Of a stretch of 64,000 nt of DNA, positions 1 to 13,000 are shown in pieces. Position numbers and translations under genes: made by a program. The DNA comes from Cladopsammia gracilis (Eukaryota > Cnidaria > Anthozoa > Scleractinia > Dendrophylliidae), in contig JAJGOT010000017.1 in NCBI GenBank assembly GCA_022457155.1, positions 1,681,001 to 1,745,000 of the forward strand, written 5' to 3'. The notes below the pieces were generated by a model. It was not told the DNA's origin and made no database searches. It worked only from the letters and a program-made list of their open reading frames with translations. How positions within the stretch are numbered: position 1 is the stretch's first letter; every line of letters starts with the position of its first letter.

Positions 1-729
1 AGTGATAATTAAATTAACTTTATCCAATAAGCTTTCTTTGCGTAATTGCTGCAGTAGGTAGCCAGTGATCTCATCGTCCTTCCTAATTTCTTCTGTAACG
101 TTTAATGAGTACGGCCCACAGCAGTGGCCTGCTTCATCAGGCGAGTCGAAATACAGGGTGACAAGTGATGGAGGATCTGGTTTCTTTAACCATTTCACAA
201 CTACATCAACTCGCTCTTTCCATGGCATTACACCTTCTTGGGTAACGAACGGTTTATTAAAACCATATCCACTTGTAGTATACGATGCAATTACACCTTT
301 GTATTCAACATCATAGCCTGGCCAATAACACATACCGCTTTTATGCCCCTGCTTCTGGTTTGTGATCCACAATGGTTCACTAAATGTATTCCACCATCGC
401 GAATCGTTGGTGTCCATGGAGAAAGAATCGCCCAAAACTGGGTCGTACATGTTGTTTGAAATTAGTCCATGGTTCTCGGGGAACTGTCCAGTGACAATTG
501 TGAAGTGATTTGGAAACGTAACTGTCGGGAAAACGTTTTGTACGTACTCTGCTCTAACTCCTTCCTGAATGATGGCCTCAAAGTTGTCTGTTTTGGTTCG
601 ATTCATGTCAAGGTAATCCCATCGAAAACCATCAAAAGAAACCAAAATTATTGTTTCTTTTCCCGCGGAGTATGCGTTTAAGAACGAGTAGATGAATAAA
701 CTACTAAAAAAAAGCTCGGAGAGTCGCAT
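1..729 (-). CDS. ENPP-type ectonucleotide pyrophosphatase/phosphodiesterase, 5' part (runs off the window)
   Basis: The minus strand is open from an ATG at 729 to the window edge (243 codons, no stop), so only the N-terminal part is present. Residues 1-21 form a hydrophobic signal peptide. Family landmarks follow: VSFDGFRW (metal-binding Asp33), PTVTFPNHFTIVTG with the nucleophilic Thr at 71, and FDSPDEAGHCCGP around 195-206, which supplies further zinc ligands (Asp195, His202). Members of this family are secreted or membrane-anchored two-zinc phosphodiesterases that hydrolyse nucleotide or choline phosphodiesters. Which subfamily (ENPP4/5/6-like or other) cannot be settled from this part. 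No intron is needed in the visible portion. The gene is divergent from NOP58, with about 230 bp between the two start codons. Confidence 0.88.
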   Translation of the reverse strand, partial: MRLSELFFSSLFIYSFLNAYSAGKETIILVSFDGFRWDYLDMNRTKTDNFEAIIQEGVRAEYVQNVFPTVTFPNHFTIVTGQFPENHGLISNNMYDPVLGDSFSMDTNDSRWWNTFSEPLWITNQKQGHKSGMCYWPGYDVEYKGVIASYTTSGYGFNKPFVTQEGVMPWKERVDVVVKWLKKPDPPSLVTLYFDSPDEAGHCCGPYSLNVTEEIRKDDEITGYLLQQLRKESLLDKVNLIIT

Positions 730-959
730 TTTCGATGCAAAGGAATAAAAAAATCTCAAATTCACCTGTCACACTCCAACTCAGTATGTTCACTTATTAC
801 TATTCTCAGTATGATCACGTGATTAGGTACACGCGAGCAAGCATGGTAACGAGGCTGTCGGTGATTCTTTCCACGTGCAGACACTCGTGCAGACTCGTTT
901 CATCGATTATGTGCAAGTAGTTTGTTTTGTTTTACACGAAATATATCAGTTTATCAATC
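730..959. promoter_or_regulatory. Shared intergenic promoter region between ENPP-like gene and NOP58, with two CACGTG E-boxes
   Basis: These 230 bp separate two divergent start codons. They contain two perfect CACGTG E-boxes, at 816-821 (inside the palindrome TCACGTGA) and 872-877. No TATA box is obvious. NOP58 and other snoRNP genes are known targets of Myc-type bHLH factors through CACGTG in several animals, so these sites are plausible controls of NOP58. Their function here is inferred. Confidence 0.5.
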
Positions 960-1004
960 ATGTTAGTGCTATTTGAAACGCCTGCAGGCTATGCAGTTTT
1001 CAAG
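960..1004 (+). CDS. NOP58: NOP58 exon 1 (coding part)
   Basis: ATG at 960 gives [15 protein letters not shown], matching the conserved NOP58 N-terminus. The donor is AAG|gtaagt and the exon ends in phase 0. The 5' UTR and any upstream non-coding exon cannot be delimited. Confidence 0.93.
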
Positions 1005-4000
1005 GTAAGTTTATGGCTGTTGCATGGGAAGATCGAGTTGATTTCTAATCGTATTTCGTCGATTGCTTTGCAAACTTCATAAAATCGTTTATAACTCTGC
1101 TTTATCTTAATCAGCTTCTAGATGAGAAGAAACTGCAGAAAATTGATAACCTATACAAGGATTTCGAGACACCAGATGGTGCTAGTAAAGTGTAAGTATC
1201 CTAGCAAATCTTGGTTTTGTTTGGACAGTATTATATGAGCTATTATTATTTAGCTAAGCCTAGCCTGCGAGCGGGCTCACATGTTTGGGGTATCGCGCGA
1301 GAAATCCATTACAGTACTGTAGCCTTATCTAATCATTGATTATAGATTTCTCTAATCTTGGATTACATGTATGTGTTGCAGAGTAAAGCTGAAGCACTTT
1401 GAAAAATTTAATGACACAACTGAAGCCTTGGCAGGTAGGTACTACCATTTGCGTTCATCCTTGAAGCGTGACGAATTTAGCGCGAAGTTTTACTTTTCAA
1501 ACGTTGAAGGTTTTGTCGGTTATGTGTCACTTTTGACCAATGAAACGTTGACGGTTAAGTCGTGAAATTTACAACGTTTGTGGCGCCATACTCCATCGCT
1601 TATAATTCTGTCAATGATGGAGCATTTGAAATCTTGACCAAGAGCGACTCCTGGACGATAACTCCTTCCAAACTTGTTAACTTTTCTCGTCTCCATGAAA
1701 AAACAACAACGAACGAGCAGAGACTTTCGTTGGGGCGGTCGTGCAAAAGCTGAAAACTTACATATCACGTGAACAAAACATGTTCGTATGGCGCCACAAA
1801 CGTTGTAAATTTCACGACTTAACCGTCAACGTTTCATTGGTCAAAAGTGACACATAACCGACAAAACCTTCAACGTTTGAAAAGTAAAACTTCGCGCTAA
1901 ATTCGTCATGCTTCAAGGATGAACGCAAATGGTAGTAAAGAAACAGTTGAAATCTCACGTGGAGCTCATGTTACAGTTGAAGCTCACCTCGAGGTAGGCT
2001 GCTTCCCGCTGTTCGGGAAATGAGCCCGCGCTCCCCCCCCCCCCCCCCGAAAAGACGGCTGGACGCATGAACACCATTATTGTTAATTTCCTCCAATCTG
2101 AAGCTTGCCTGCTCAAATCAAGCAGGCGAATAAATTATTTTTCTAGCGCATAATTTCAACATGGCAGATGCAAAGGAGTTGTTTGATTTGGCTTGCAATC
2201 ATGTTGCAGAGAGATTCAAACTTGTAAATCTCTCAGTTTTACAATGGAAAGCGCTGGAAAAGCTGGTTGACGGTGAAGATTTGTTCATTATTCAACCTTC
2301 GAGATCAGGAAAGTCCCTTATTTTCCATTCCGTACCGATGATTTTCGATATTGTGAAAGTGACGAGTTTTAAGTCCATTGTTGTCGTTATTTCACCGCTG
2401 ACTTTGCTATGGAAGATCAAGTAAAATTGTGCAGTTCCAGAAAATATCCATACTCTCCCCACAGAAGGTTTTTTGTTTAGCACCCCCAATCCCCCCAGGA
2501 AATTCCAGTTGGGCTTCATACTTTGCTTCTAAAATGTTGGCTTTTAAGAACCCCCTTCCCCTAGGAATATCCACTGACCTTCCATGGGGTGGATATGGAT
2601 TTTTCTGGAACGACACATTCCTAAACGCAAAAAAATGCCCAGTCCAAAGAAGAAAGAAAAAAGGAAAACAATGCCAACAAAAAGAAAAAAGAGAAGAAGA
2701 AGAGGAAAAAAACTGTCCTGAGCTGGACTTCAACTCGCGCCTCCTGACTCCACTTTTGGACACTAAACCACTTGACCACTGAGGAACAAATGTGACCCAT
2801 AGGGGCTCATGAGAAGTGTGGGGTATGAAGAGGAGTCACCCTGCATCTCATAGTAAGGTCTTCCAAACCAAAGTTCTGTATTGTGAAAAAAATATATTAT
2901 CATGCATGTTCTTTCCTCAAACTGCACTTGCTGCAAAAATGAGGTACATTACCACTCTTCCAAGTAGACCACAACACCCACAAATATTTTGGCTGCTTTA
3001 ATAAGAGTAATGATCATGATGCTATGATGCATCAGATGCATCACATGTTTGTATCACATGTTGGCATTGTTTTGTGCCATGTGTTGAGTTTAAACACTGT
3101 GCAAAGACGGTGCGATCAGCACTGCAAAAAGGCTTGTCACATGGGACAGGCAAATGTACTCTATGATGCAGGCAAATGTACCATGTGTTGCATTTGAAAT
3201 AGACTCACTGCATCATGATTGTTTCTCTGGAGGAGACCATAAAATATCTGGGTGTTGCTGTTTACTAGGAAGAGTAGTAAAGCCTGGTTTTCACAGTGAG
3301 GCAACTTACTTTGCTCAAAATGAAGCCTTGAACTGTATTGAATTGGTGCATTTGAAATCTGGCAAATATACAGTCTGGTACTGTAAGGGGCTTGAATAGA
3401 ATCAGAGACGAGAAAACTGATAACAATAAAAAATATATTCCGAAACTCTCATTGAGAATCATGGTTTTTCTTTTTTTCTCCACATTTGACCCTCAGCTGC
3501 AACAGCTACTGTGGAAGGGAAAATGAGTAAAAGCCTCAAAAAGGTTTTGAAGAAAATTGTTGCTAAAGACATTCATCAAGAATTAGCTGTTGCCGATGCA
3601 AAGTTGGGTGGGGTAATCAAGGTAAAAAAATACTTGACCTGTTTCTGTTATGTTATATTAGGGGTTTACGATGCTGCACATGTATGCTATACTTACATTG
3701 TATACTATTGCCATTTGTCAAAGATTTTCATAAGTTTTGAAAACTTTCTGATGACCTCATTTCAATCATCCAATTCAAAGTTAAGCCAAGTGCAAAACTA
3801 TTCATATGAAAACATGTTTTATTTGCATTTGAATGAAAACTAATATTCAAATGAAAGCCTTTGGCACTCTGCAGTCAAAATGTTGTGATCTACATCTTCA
3901 GAGATGCCAACCTCTGGAGATTGAAAATAGGGAGATAATTCTGAGGGTGAAATGTTTTTGCGCCGAAGGCGTGGATCGAGCGACCTTTTTTTTTTGGTCG

Positions 4001-7000
4001 TGAGCATGTAGGGGGATCTGGAAAACTGCACTCTTGGGACCCGAAAAGCGTTTGTGAAGTTGATATGATGAAAGACCGCATTTGTTTTTGGATTTTGGGA
4101 AAATTTGGGTTAAAATCTTAGCCTATTGTAGAGAAAAGATCCAAAGTCGCTTTTATCCGGGAGATTTAGTGACCCATATGGGAAACCGGGAGATTCGTTC
4201 CGTATCCGGGAGACTCCGGGAGAGTTGGCATCTCTGCATCTTAAGTGATGACATCATGAGACAAATAATAAAGAAAGCCTACATCATATCAGACTGCCAC
4301 CATGAACAACCATTTCTTTTTTTCATGATACAACCCTTTTATGTTTTTACAAACTTTTTTATTAAACAGGAAAAGCTCAGTTTGAACTGTGTATCAAGTT
4401 CAGCAGTACAAGAACTTATGCGTGGCATCAGACTCCAGTTAAACAGCCTTATTACAGGTAATCAAAGCAATAAAGCAATGTCCATTAAATAGGTTTCATT
4501 GGCTTAATTAGTGAGTTTGCAGAATTGTACATCTCTCATTTCCTCAACCTTCTATGTAGACATTCTTTGGGCTCAGCAGGGCGTGAAAAAAACCTAAAAT
4601 TTAAACTTGCCTGCAAGCGAGGTTGCCTATTTACCAAGTTAGGATTTTGAGTTGGATTTTTGAGTTAGGATTTTTTTGGCAGGGTTTCCATTTCAATGGT
4701 TTAACGTACTTTGTCAGCGGTGTTGCACATCGTCTTGAGGTCTTTTCAAGGTCTTGCAAGATGGAGGAGGATAGCAGATCGGTAATGGCAATCTTGTTTA
4801 CAGCATTTTGATTGACAGTGTGCTTCGAGCAAGTTGGAAGTTGCGTGAGCAAGTTGCAACTTTCGCGAGCAAGTTCCTATTTCAAACTTGTTGTCATTTG
4901 CCGGATTTCTGAATTGAAAGTACTTGGTTTGGGGTTACCTTGCAGTATTCCATAAACTCTACGATGTCAGGAGTAGAAACTGTTCGTTCCTTCCATCCAG
5001 GTTTACCGGGAAAATACGTCCCGTGTTGTAAAAATCTGAATGCTTTTAGCTATGAATTATTCATTAAATTTTGAGTGTCTTTTCATTTGCGTGTCAAATC
5101 GGCCAGGGTTTCAACCATTAAAATCTTTTGTAAAATAATGTTTGATTTCAAGAGAATTATACGCCAGACAAAACCTGTATGTGATCTCAGAAATGTTACC
5201 TGGTTATAATTTTGTTTTCAGACTGGCACTTGATATATCCAGAGTTAAAGGGGCTATGTCGCGAAGTGTCACGCAACGCTTACGCCATCGCTGCGGAAAT
5301 CAGGCACAATCCATTCAATTCTGGGGAGCGGAGTGCTCCAAAATGTCTCAAATTGTTAATTCACACATGTAAATAATCTATTTGTCGTGATTTAGTTTCG
5401 GATATTTTCCCGATTTTGGAACCGAATGGCTCAATATCTCAATCACTAAAAGTACGTAGTGGAAATGGACGAATGTTCTTTTCTGGACCAAGTTAGTTGT
5501 TGGGTCTCTTTGGAATCAAGCAAGAAGTTATTGGATTTTCCTCGCTTCTAGCACTGTTCTGGTATGTTGTGAATGCTCTAACTTGATTTTGCTGTGGTTC
5601 TCTACGTGATTTAGGAAGCTTTCAACTAAATACCGACGTCGCTCCTTCGCGATGTTCTACAGAGCGATTTGCTATATATATGTCTTGTAGGAATAATTCA
5701 CTGACCAGCGGCGCCAGGCGAATGCAGATTAATTTTCATGTAGCCGGCGGGCCCATCTAAAAATTCAACTGAATCGTCCTTTATGTCTCATTGCAAGAAT
5801 TAGAATTGATTTTTTGGGACAATTTTGATCTTTGTATCTTTCAAAATAGTTCTTCCTAGTTCCCGAGGGTTAATACTATCTGATAGTTGAGCGTTATGAA
5901 AAAAATTTGTTTGTCTCGACAAAAATAGCACGCTTCAGTATTAAAACATAGTCGGCTTAGAAAATTTCGCTTTGTAATTTGTTATTACCACAGACAAACC
6001 TAACATTTTATGGTTTTTATATTAGCTTGAGAGAGAGAGAGAGAGAGAGCAATGAAAATTTATGGACTTCATTCAAAACAGATCAACTACGGCAGCTAGA
6101 ACTCTTCGCGTACGTGAACTAGCTTGACCTTGAGATCACTTGCGCTTGTTTTTATAAATCCCTTTAAAGCATTGAAAGCACACTACTTCCGTAGAAGAGA
6201 GAAAAATAAGACAACTTTTGGGTTGATTCCACAGCAATCAGTACCGGTGAAGAACCTTAGTCCATGCTCAACTGATTATTATAAGCTAAATGCAACTTCT
6301 AGACATTGAGATACTGACATGTACTGAGGCATAATGATTACGGAATCCAGGAAATAACCGAAATGAAATCAAGACAAATATACTATTTATGTGTGGGGAA
6401 AATCTTGAGACCTTTCGGAGTACACAGCAGAATTGAAGGATTTTGCCCGATTCCACGGTGATAGCGTGAATTTGTTTGATATCAGCCCGATGTTTTTGCC
6501 TGCGTGACATATCTCACGACGGGCCTTGCACGACTCCTGCAGTTCGCAAATAAATTCTAAAGCCCTCATAGCTTAACCTTTACTAGAATGTCTTTTAGGG
6601 ATTTTCCTTTGCGAAAATTATGATATGAGGGGAGGCTCCTTAAAGATTTCTCTCAGATGTGGTTGATAATAAGCCATTACCCCATGAGTATGTCCTTTTA
6701 TAGTCTTGGCAACGCCGGGTGGTATTGCGTTACAAAGGGCAGTATTTTCTTACGTGCATTAATGTTTTTCTGTTCTAGTGACGTTTTTCTATTGGAGAAT
6801 TATTTGACCTCTGAGAGGTGTTTTTCCACAGTCCTAGCTGGGTAACTGGTGGTTCCCAGCTTGACTTAGGGACGGACCATTTAATTTTTGTTGGGGGGGG
6901 GGGGGGGAGGGGGGGCAATTTCTTCTGAGCATGAATTTTTTTTTTCCAGCATCACTATTTGCAAGAATTTTTTTTACCTTAATGCTTGAATTTTTTTTCA

Positions 7001-10000
7001 CGTGCTTTCTTGTGCACGATTTTTTTTCTCAAATTTCTTCTGCAGGAATTTTTTTTGGTAATTGCCCAACCCCCACACAAAAATTAAATGGTTTGTCCCT
7101 TATTAAACGTGGAAAGGTGAGGTTCTTTCTCTTCCCCGCGAAATATGTATTGAAGGCGCATAAGTCTAGCAAATAGATTAAAATCTGCGAGTGCTGGCGC
7201 CTTATAAGGTTTTCTCTTAAACCACAGGCGGGATAGTAAAGTAATTTGCTCATCTGTCAGTTGTTCATTTGACAGGTTTTTGATATGTTGCTTGCGTGAC
7301 TCAACGGCATTAAGAAAACGTTTTCTATTTTTGTCTTTTCTCCACTCTTTTCTTTTGCAGCATTTAACCGCAAACTAGCCGATTCGTTGCAGCTGGATTA
7401 CTAGTAACCGTCTCGAAAAAAACAACTCTACATCCTTACTTGAAAATCCAACTCGAAATCCAACTCGAAATCCAACTTGAAATCCTAACTAAAAAAACAA
7501 CTCGTAATCCTATAAACTCGGAAGTTAGTTTGTCTCCCTGCAAGCAAGTCTTACATTGTAAGTTTAACTTGCCCAGACAAGTCTTTATAAACTGTTACAT
7601 AACCCATTGACACCTGAACCGCCTGAAACTGCCCGTACAAGACTCCACTGCTTTAAAAAATTGCAACTTTCTCAATCGTGCAAACATTGCCTTAACTAGC
7701 AGTTGTGAGCATTGACTAGAAAGTCCCTCAAATTGAGATACCCAATAAACACAAAAAAGTCAGCGATTTTTGCAGAATATCAGCATTTGAATTTGGACAG
7801 TAACAAAAATGACCATTTTTAACGTCATAGAAAAACAACAAAAATCATGTTTTTGCCTTCTGTTTTTTTATTGAAATCATCGTTGCAAACCCAAAAGTCA
7901 ACATTCACAGCAAAATTCATTCCTAGTGAAGTGATTTTTTTGCTTTCATTCATTGCCCGGGCCAAGCAAGCTAAATGGAAACGTCACAATGACGTTTCCA
8001 GTAAACTCGAGCCTTCAGTGTTTTAGAACAGCAGCACTTTCAATGGTAACTTTAAATATGGAGTCACGAAATCCTATGGGCCATGTGTATGCAGAAAACC
8101 GCTCAAAAACGTAAAAATTCTCAGGTGTCAATGGGTTAAGGTTAGTTCAAAGGCAGCTTGTCCATATCCTTGCCCATTGGGCAAGTGAGTGGGGAAAGTG
8201 ACTTGCCCGACACAAAAATCGTCTTGTCCCAGATGACTGGACGGGACTGTTATTGAGCCTTGCTCTGGTCATGCAGTATTATTTTTTCCCGTCACTCTTG
8301 GATTAAGAAGTGTGTGATGAGCCCAAAGGACATAAAGATACATCTTATAGCACGCCTTTTCTTTTTTTGTTTATGTTCTGTTAATTGCTGAGACAGATAA
8401 AGCTGCATGCTTGTTTTTTTTCTTCATTGTAGGTCTCCCTGATAAGGAAATGAGTGCAATGGCATTGGGATTGGCTCACAGGTACAATTGAAGGGCCCGG
8501 GCATAACCAACCTATGTTGCTTTTTGAGCGTTTTTACTTTTTTCTTGCTCAGATTTGCCTAATTTTATTGTACAACAAATAATATCACAAACCCTTAAGA
8601 AACTGGAGTTATTTCACCTGAAAAAAGCAGAGTTCTTGCCGTCTAGTGGTTGTTTACATTCAGTGCATAATTTCAAAGCCATTACAGCAGATTGGCCGTG
8701 AGAATATGCGACCGCAATACTCCTGACCGGCGCCAATGACAGGAACGAAAATACCGTTATTTACACACGCCTGGCTCTGGTGATTGAAGGACATCATTAA
8801 GTCCGGAAACCCGTAAGTCACTGGCACCTCTCAGAGAAACGAGTCGTGTCCCTTGTCGTACCTTGTATCTGAAGTGCTATTCAACGCTCGAGGTTGAAAT
8901 GGCCTTGGTGGACAAGACGAGCCGGCGGGAAAGTCTGAAATCACTTCGGATCGGAAAAGGGGCAGCGTTGTGGGTTATTTCCCATCCTGTGCTGTGGTCG
9001 AAATGCCCGATATCTGAAGTGCTTCCAGACTTATAATATTTTCCATATTTTGTTTGGCGGACATTAAGTTTTCATTTTGGCCATTGATATCCCGACATGC
9101 TTTGCGACAGTGGCAGATAGGTCGGCTTTGCGTGGTCAAGCGGGAGGTTGAAATACAGCTTTGGGCAGCTCAAAGTGAGTTCTTGCGGCCGGGTGAAATT
9201 TAGCAAAGGAGGTCCATAAGGATAAGGGAGATGGCGCGAATCTAAGTGGCTGACTATTGGTGATAAAAATGAAGCAATTTTGAGGGAATGAACTTTGGGA
9301 TTTATTTTTCTTGAGCGGGATTCAGCGATACGGATCCAAACTTGGCCATTTGAAGTGAAAAATCATCATAAAATCGAGACATTTGGGTAAACCTGGGGAG
9401 TCCTTTTTTCGAGCGGGATTCAGCGGGAGACATGCATATTGTTTTTATCTCGTTAATGCGCTTGCGCATTAAGCGAGATTTCGAAGTCGAGTACTAAAAA
9501 GGGACAAAAGTTGTTAACAAAATTTTGTGGACTTTTGTCCGGGGGGGTTTCTTGTTCCTTCTTTATAGAAGCTATATTAGGGCATTGAGGATATGGTTGG
9601 TTAAAGCGGTTAGGATTTCAAGAAGGGCGTCACATACTGCCACTAAAATGTTTGGTGAGCACCCCCGGACCTATTGTTAATTTCCCTAGGGTATTGGGAT
9701 GTCAGAACTTGTGACGAACTTGTCATATCTCACATTACGTTACCGCAAAGGTATTAGTCCTTCTTAAATTTCGATATCTCACGTTACCTATCAGTTTCAA
9801 TCATTTGTCGTAAAGCCATTATAGCTACTTTAAAAGGGTAAAAATAGGTTAAATGCGTTTTCTTGGGAAACGTAGTTTGAGAATTTCACGGTGTATTTTA
9901 CTAATGGAGAGGTTAAAAGAAAGTTAAATGGGACAGGAAAGTTTGTGTGTTAATATGAGCGGTATGGCAGAGCAAAATAGCATGAACTTTGCGTTTTTTT

Positions 10001-13000
10001 CTATTGAGTTGTGGTTACACACACCTTGGGTTTGGGGCCTTCCCAAGGGTTAATGGCTTGGGTTCGGTTTATCTCAGGTTTCATCTTACCCTTGGGGATG
10101 CGGTTACACAGTAAAAGACTCCCCAGGGTAAAATATAATAAGATATGAGTTCACTGACACTGCAGTTTACGCGCGAAAACGTACAGATCGACATGGATGA
10201 CACGAATCGAGATCTTGTAAGTTTAATTTCAGTCATTCTCCTGCTTATCATTTGATAAATATAACAATCCGGCATTTTTTTTTTGCGAGAAGACACCGAA
10301 GAAGACGCCTTCAACTACGCTATCTTCAAGGTTTGTCGGCGTTTTATTTACATTTAGGAGCTCGCCACGAACTTGCTCGTCGCTAAGGAGGGCTTGGGTA
10401 TTTCCACGACCACAGGATTGGTTTCAGCAACTTCTAAATAACAATACACTCTATCACTGGTGGAAAGAAAATTTTAGAGTTACAAGTAAGCGTGCAATTA
10501 ACCAAGCGTATCAGAGGTCAACTCAGCAGCAGGCGATTTCCTGTATTAGCTACGTTCTGCATTATGATTGGCCAAGCGGTTTGATTGTGCAATAGTATGG
10601 CAAACATGTCATAGTTGTGTTGATGTTTTGGCTTATAATGATGACGGTTGAATGGAATTGCGGCAAGCCTTCAATGGCTTAAATTTTTGCGTCTTTTGCG
10701 TACTGTTACATAATGAAACTGTAATAGCAATTATTAATTGTTTTAAAATAGCACAAAAGCGAAAGTACACGGGTCAGCCAATACTACAACACGTATGCTA
10801 CCGGTGCCAAGTGCAGGTTCAATCAAATTAGTTGCAACCTGTAGGTAAACGAACTTAAAATATTCACCTTTATACGGACTTCTATTTTATGAAAGGGGTC
10901 AATCCGGCAATTTTTATCTCGTTAATGCGCATGCGCATTAAGCGAGATTTCGAAATTACGAGATAAAAAAGGGGCAAAAGCTGTTAACAAATTTTTGTGG
11001 ACTTTTTTCCGGGGGGGGAGTTTCTTCTTTCTTCTTCATAGAAGCTATATTAGGGCATTGAGGATATGGTTGGTTAAAGCGGTTAGGATTTCAAGAAGGG
11101 CGTCACATACCGTCACTAAAATATTTGAGGAACACCCCCGGTCCTATTGTTAATTTCCCTAGGGTATTGGGATGTCAGAACTTGTGATGAACTTGTCATA
11201 TTTCACATTACGTCACCGCAAAGATATTAAAGTTCTTAGTTTCGATATCTCACGTTACGTATCAATATATCAAATTTTCAATCATTTGTCGTAAAGCCAT
11301 TCAAGCTGCTTTCGAGAATGGTAAAAATAGGTCAAATACGTTTTCTTGGGAAACGTAGTTTGAGAATTTCACGGTCTATTTTTACGAATGGAGACGTTAT
11401 TGGATGGGAAAGTTTGTGTTTTAATATGAGCGATATGGCAGAGCAAAATAGCATGAACTTTGCGTTTGTATGCAATAGTATGGGAAAGACGTCATAGTTT
11501 TATTGGTTTAGCTACCGTGCACAAGGAAATTTTGACTGAATTTGTTTTGCGGGAGGAAATTTTTGTGCGCGATCGGGACAGCTTAAATTTCTGCTGGGAG
11601 GAAATGTTTGCGGATTTCTGGTCAAGTATAAATAAAATCCAAGGCATCGGTATTAAATAATTTCACTTCCTGACCGGAGGTTTTTATAGTTCTCCTAGTT
11701 ATATGGTTGCTGTTCTGGCGCCAATATGAACATAAACAACCAGAAAACTAGTGAGTGAATTATTGTACGTTGTTGTAAAAATGTATCAGTATTATGATAA
11801 CAGTCTCTGGTTCTTTTGAGGACGTGTGTGGAGTTGAATCGGGAATACAGATGACTGTTGTGCCGGTCGCCTCGGAGTTATGATAGCAATATATTCACTG
11901 TTGAAAAGTTCTTGTTAAGCCGATATACATCATTAAAACAAGTAATTTTTTCTGCGCGAGTATATTTCTGCGGTGGAAAATTTAATACAAAATAAAGTAA
12001 TACTGCATAATAATGCAACAACGGACAACCTTGCCTGTATCTCCGGCAGATCAGAAAAAGGTTTTGAAAAATACTGCGGTCAGGAATCCCGCATGTTTGA
12101 TTACTTTAGTACAAATGTTATAATTTGAGAAATTGGGGCGCTAAGTTTCATGATGTCACTTTCCGGGAAACTTGATTAAAGTGTACAGCTATCATGATGG
12201 AGATTCAAATATTTAAAACCGTATGTAATGATGCTGTACTTCTGACAATGGAGATACTGCCTAACTCCGAGAAACACATTACACTTACACGCGAAATAAA
12301 CTCTGAGGAGCTATTGCAAGATCCCACTATTCCAATATATGACTATCGCATAAGACTTGGATCTTAATAGAATATTTTACGAAATTTTACTGCGGTCGTG
12401 ACCCCGGGGGTCGTCAAGAAGACACTGTCAACACTACATTATGTTATCTTTGTGGAATGTCCGGTTTCCGGAAGATAATAAAAGAACAGGAATGAGCGAA
12501 TCTCAAAACTGTAAAAATGAAATTAACGTTGGAAAAATATATATTTGCTCAATTCTTTCTTTGAGGAATAGAGGAATTCTAAGGATATGCACTTTTTTGT
12601 CTTGACTTCCTGACTGAATTTAAGTCTTAAAATAGCAATGAATATGCGTGAACGGACTCTGATCGATCAATGACAGACATTGTAGCGACCATAGGTCATG
12701 GATCAGTTCTTTTCTTCTTTAAAATCTCCGTAAAATTCTTAGATGTTTATATCTTTTTTTTATATATAAAGATCTTCAAACGCAGATAAGCGTAAACATT
12801 TATCCGATGCGTTGTGGCACACATCAAAGATTTAAATTGGATGATCCCACAGGCAGATGATCGGGATGTGAGTGACATCAAGTTACAGATTCGAAGCCAG
12901 TGCACTGAAATATACTAGGTAATAATACGATTTGTCACGGAATTGATAAGCGATAGAAAAATCGAAAATATTACACACTACACATTACACAAAGTCTTCT

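Larger units (their letters stand above)
4606..7548. repeat. Possible element bounded by degenerate inverted repeats (NOP58 intron 5)
   Basis: 4606-4685 and the reverse complement of about 7440-7548 share CTTGCxTGCAAG-like ends and serial GAGTTGGATTT/AGTTAGGATTT units. This could be the terminal or subterminal repeat of a decayed ~2.9 kb DNA element. The interior has no recognisable coding sequence, only younger insertions. The boundaries are uncertain. Confidence 0.3.

Noticed and set aside
2429..2782. 117-codon frame downstream of the RecQ fragment
   Set aside because: Lies in a SINE-like repeat with simple-sequence tracts; no protein features.
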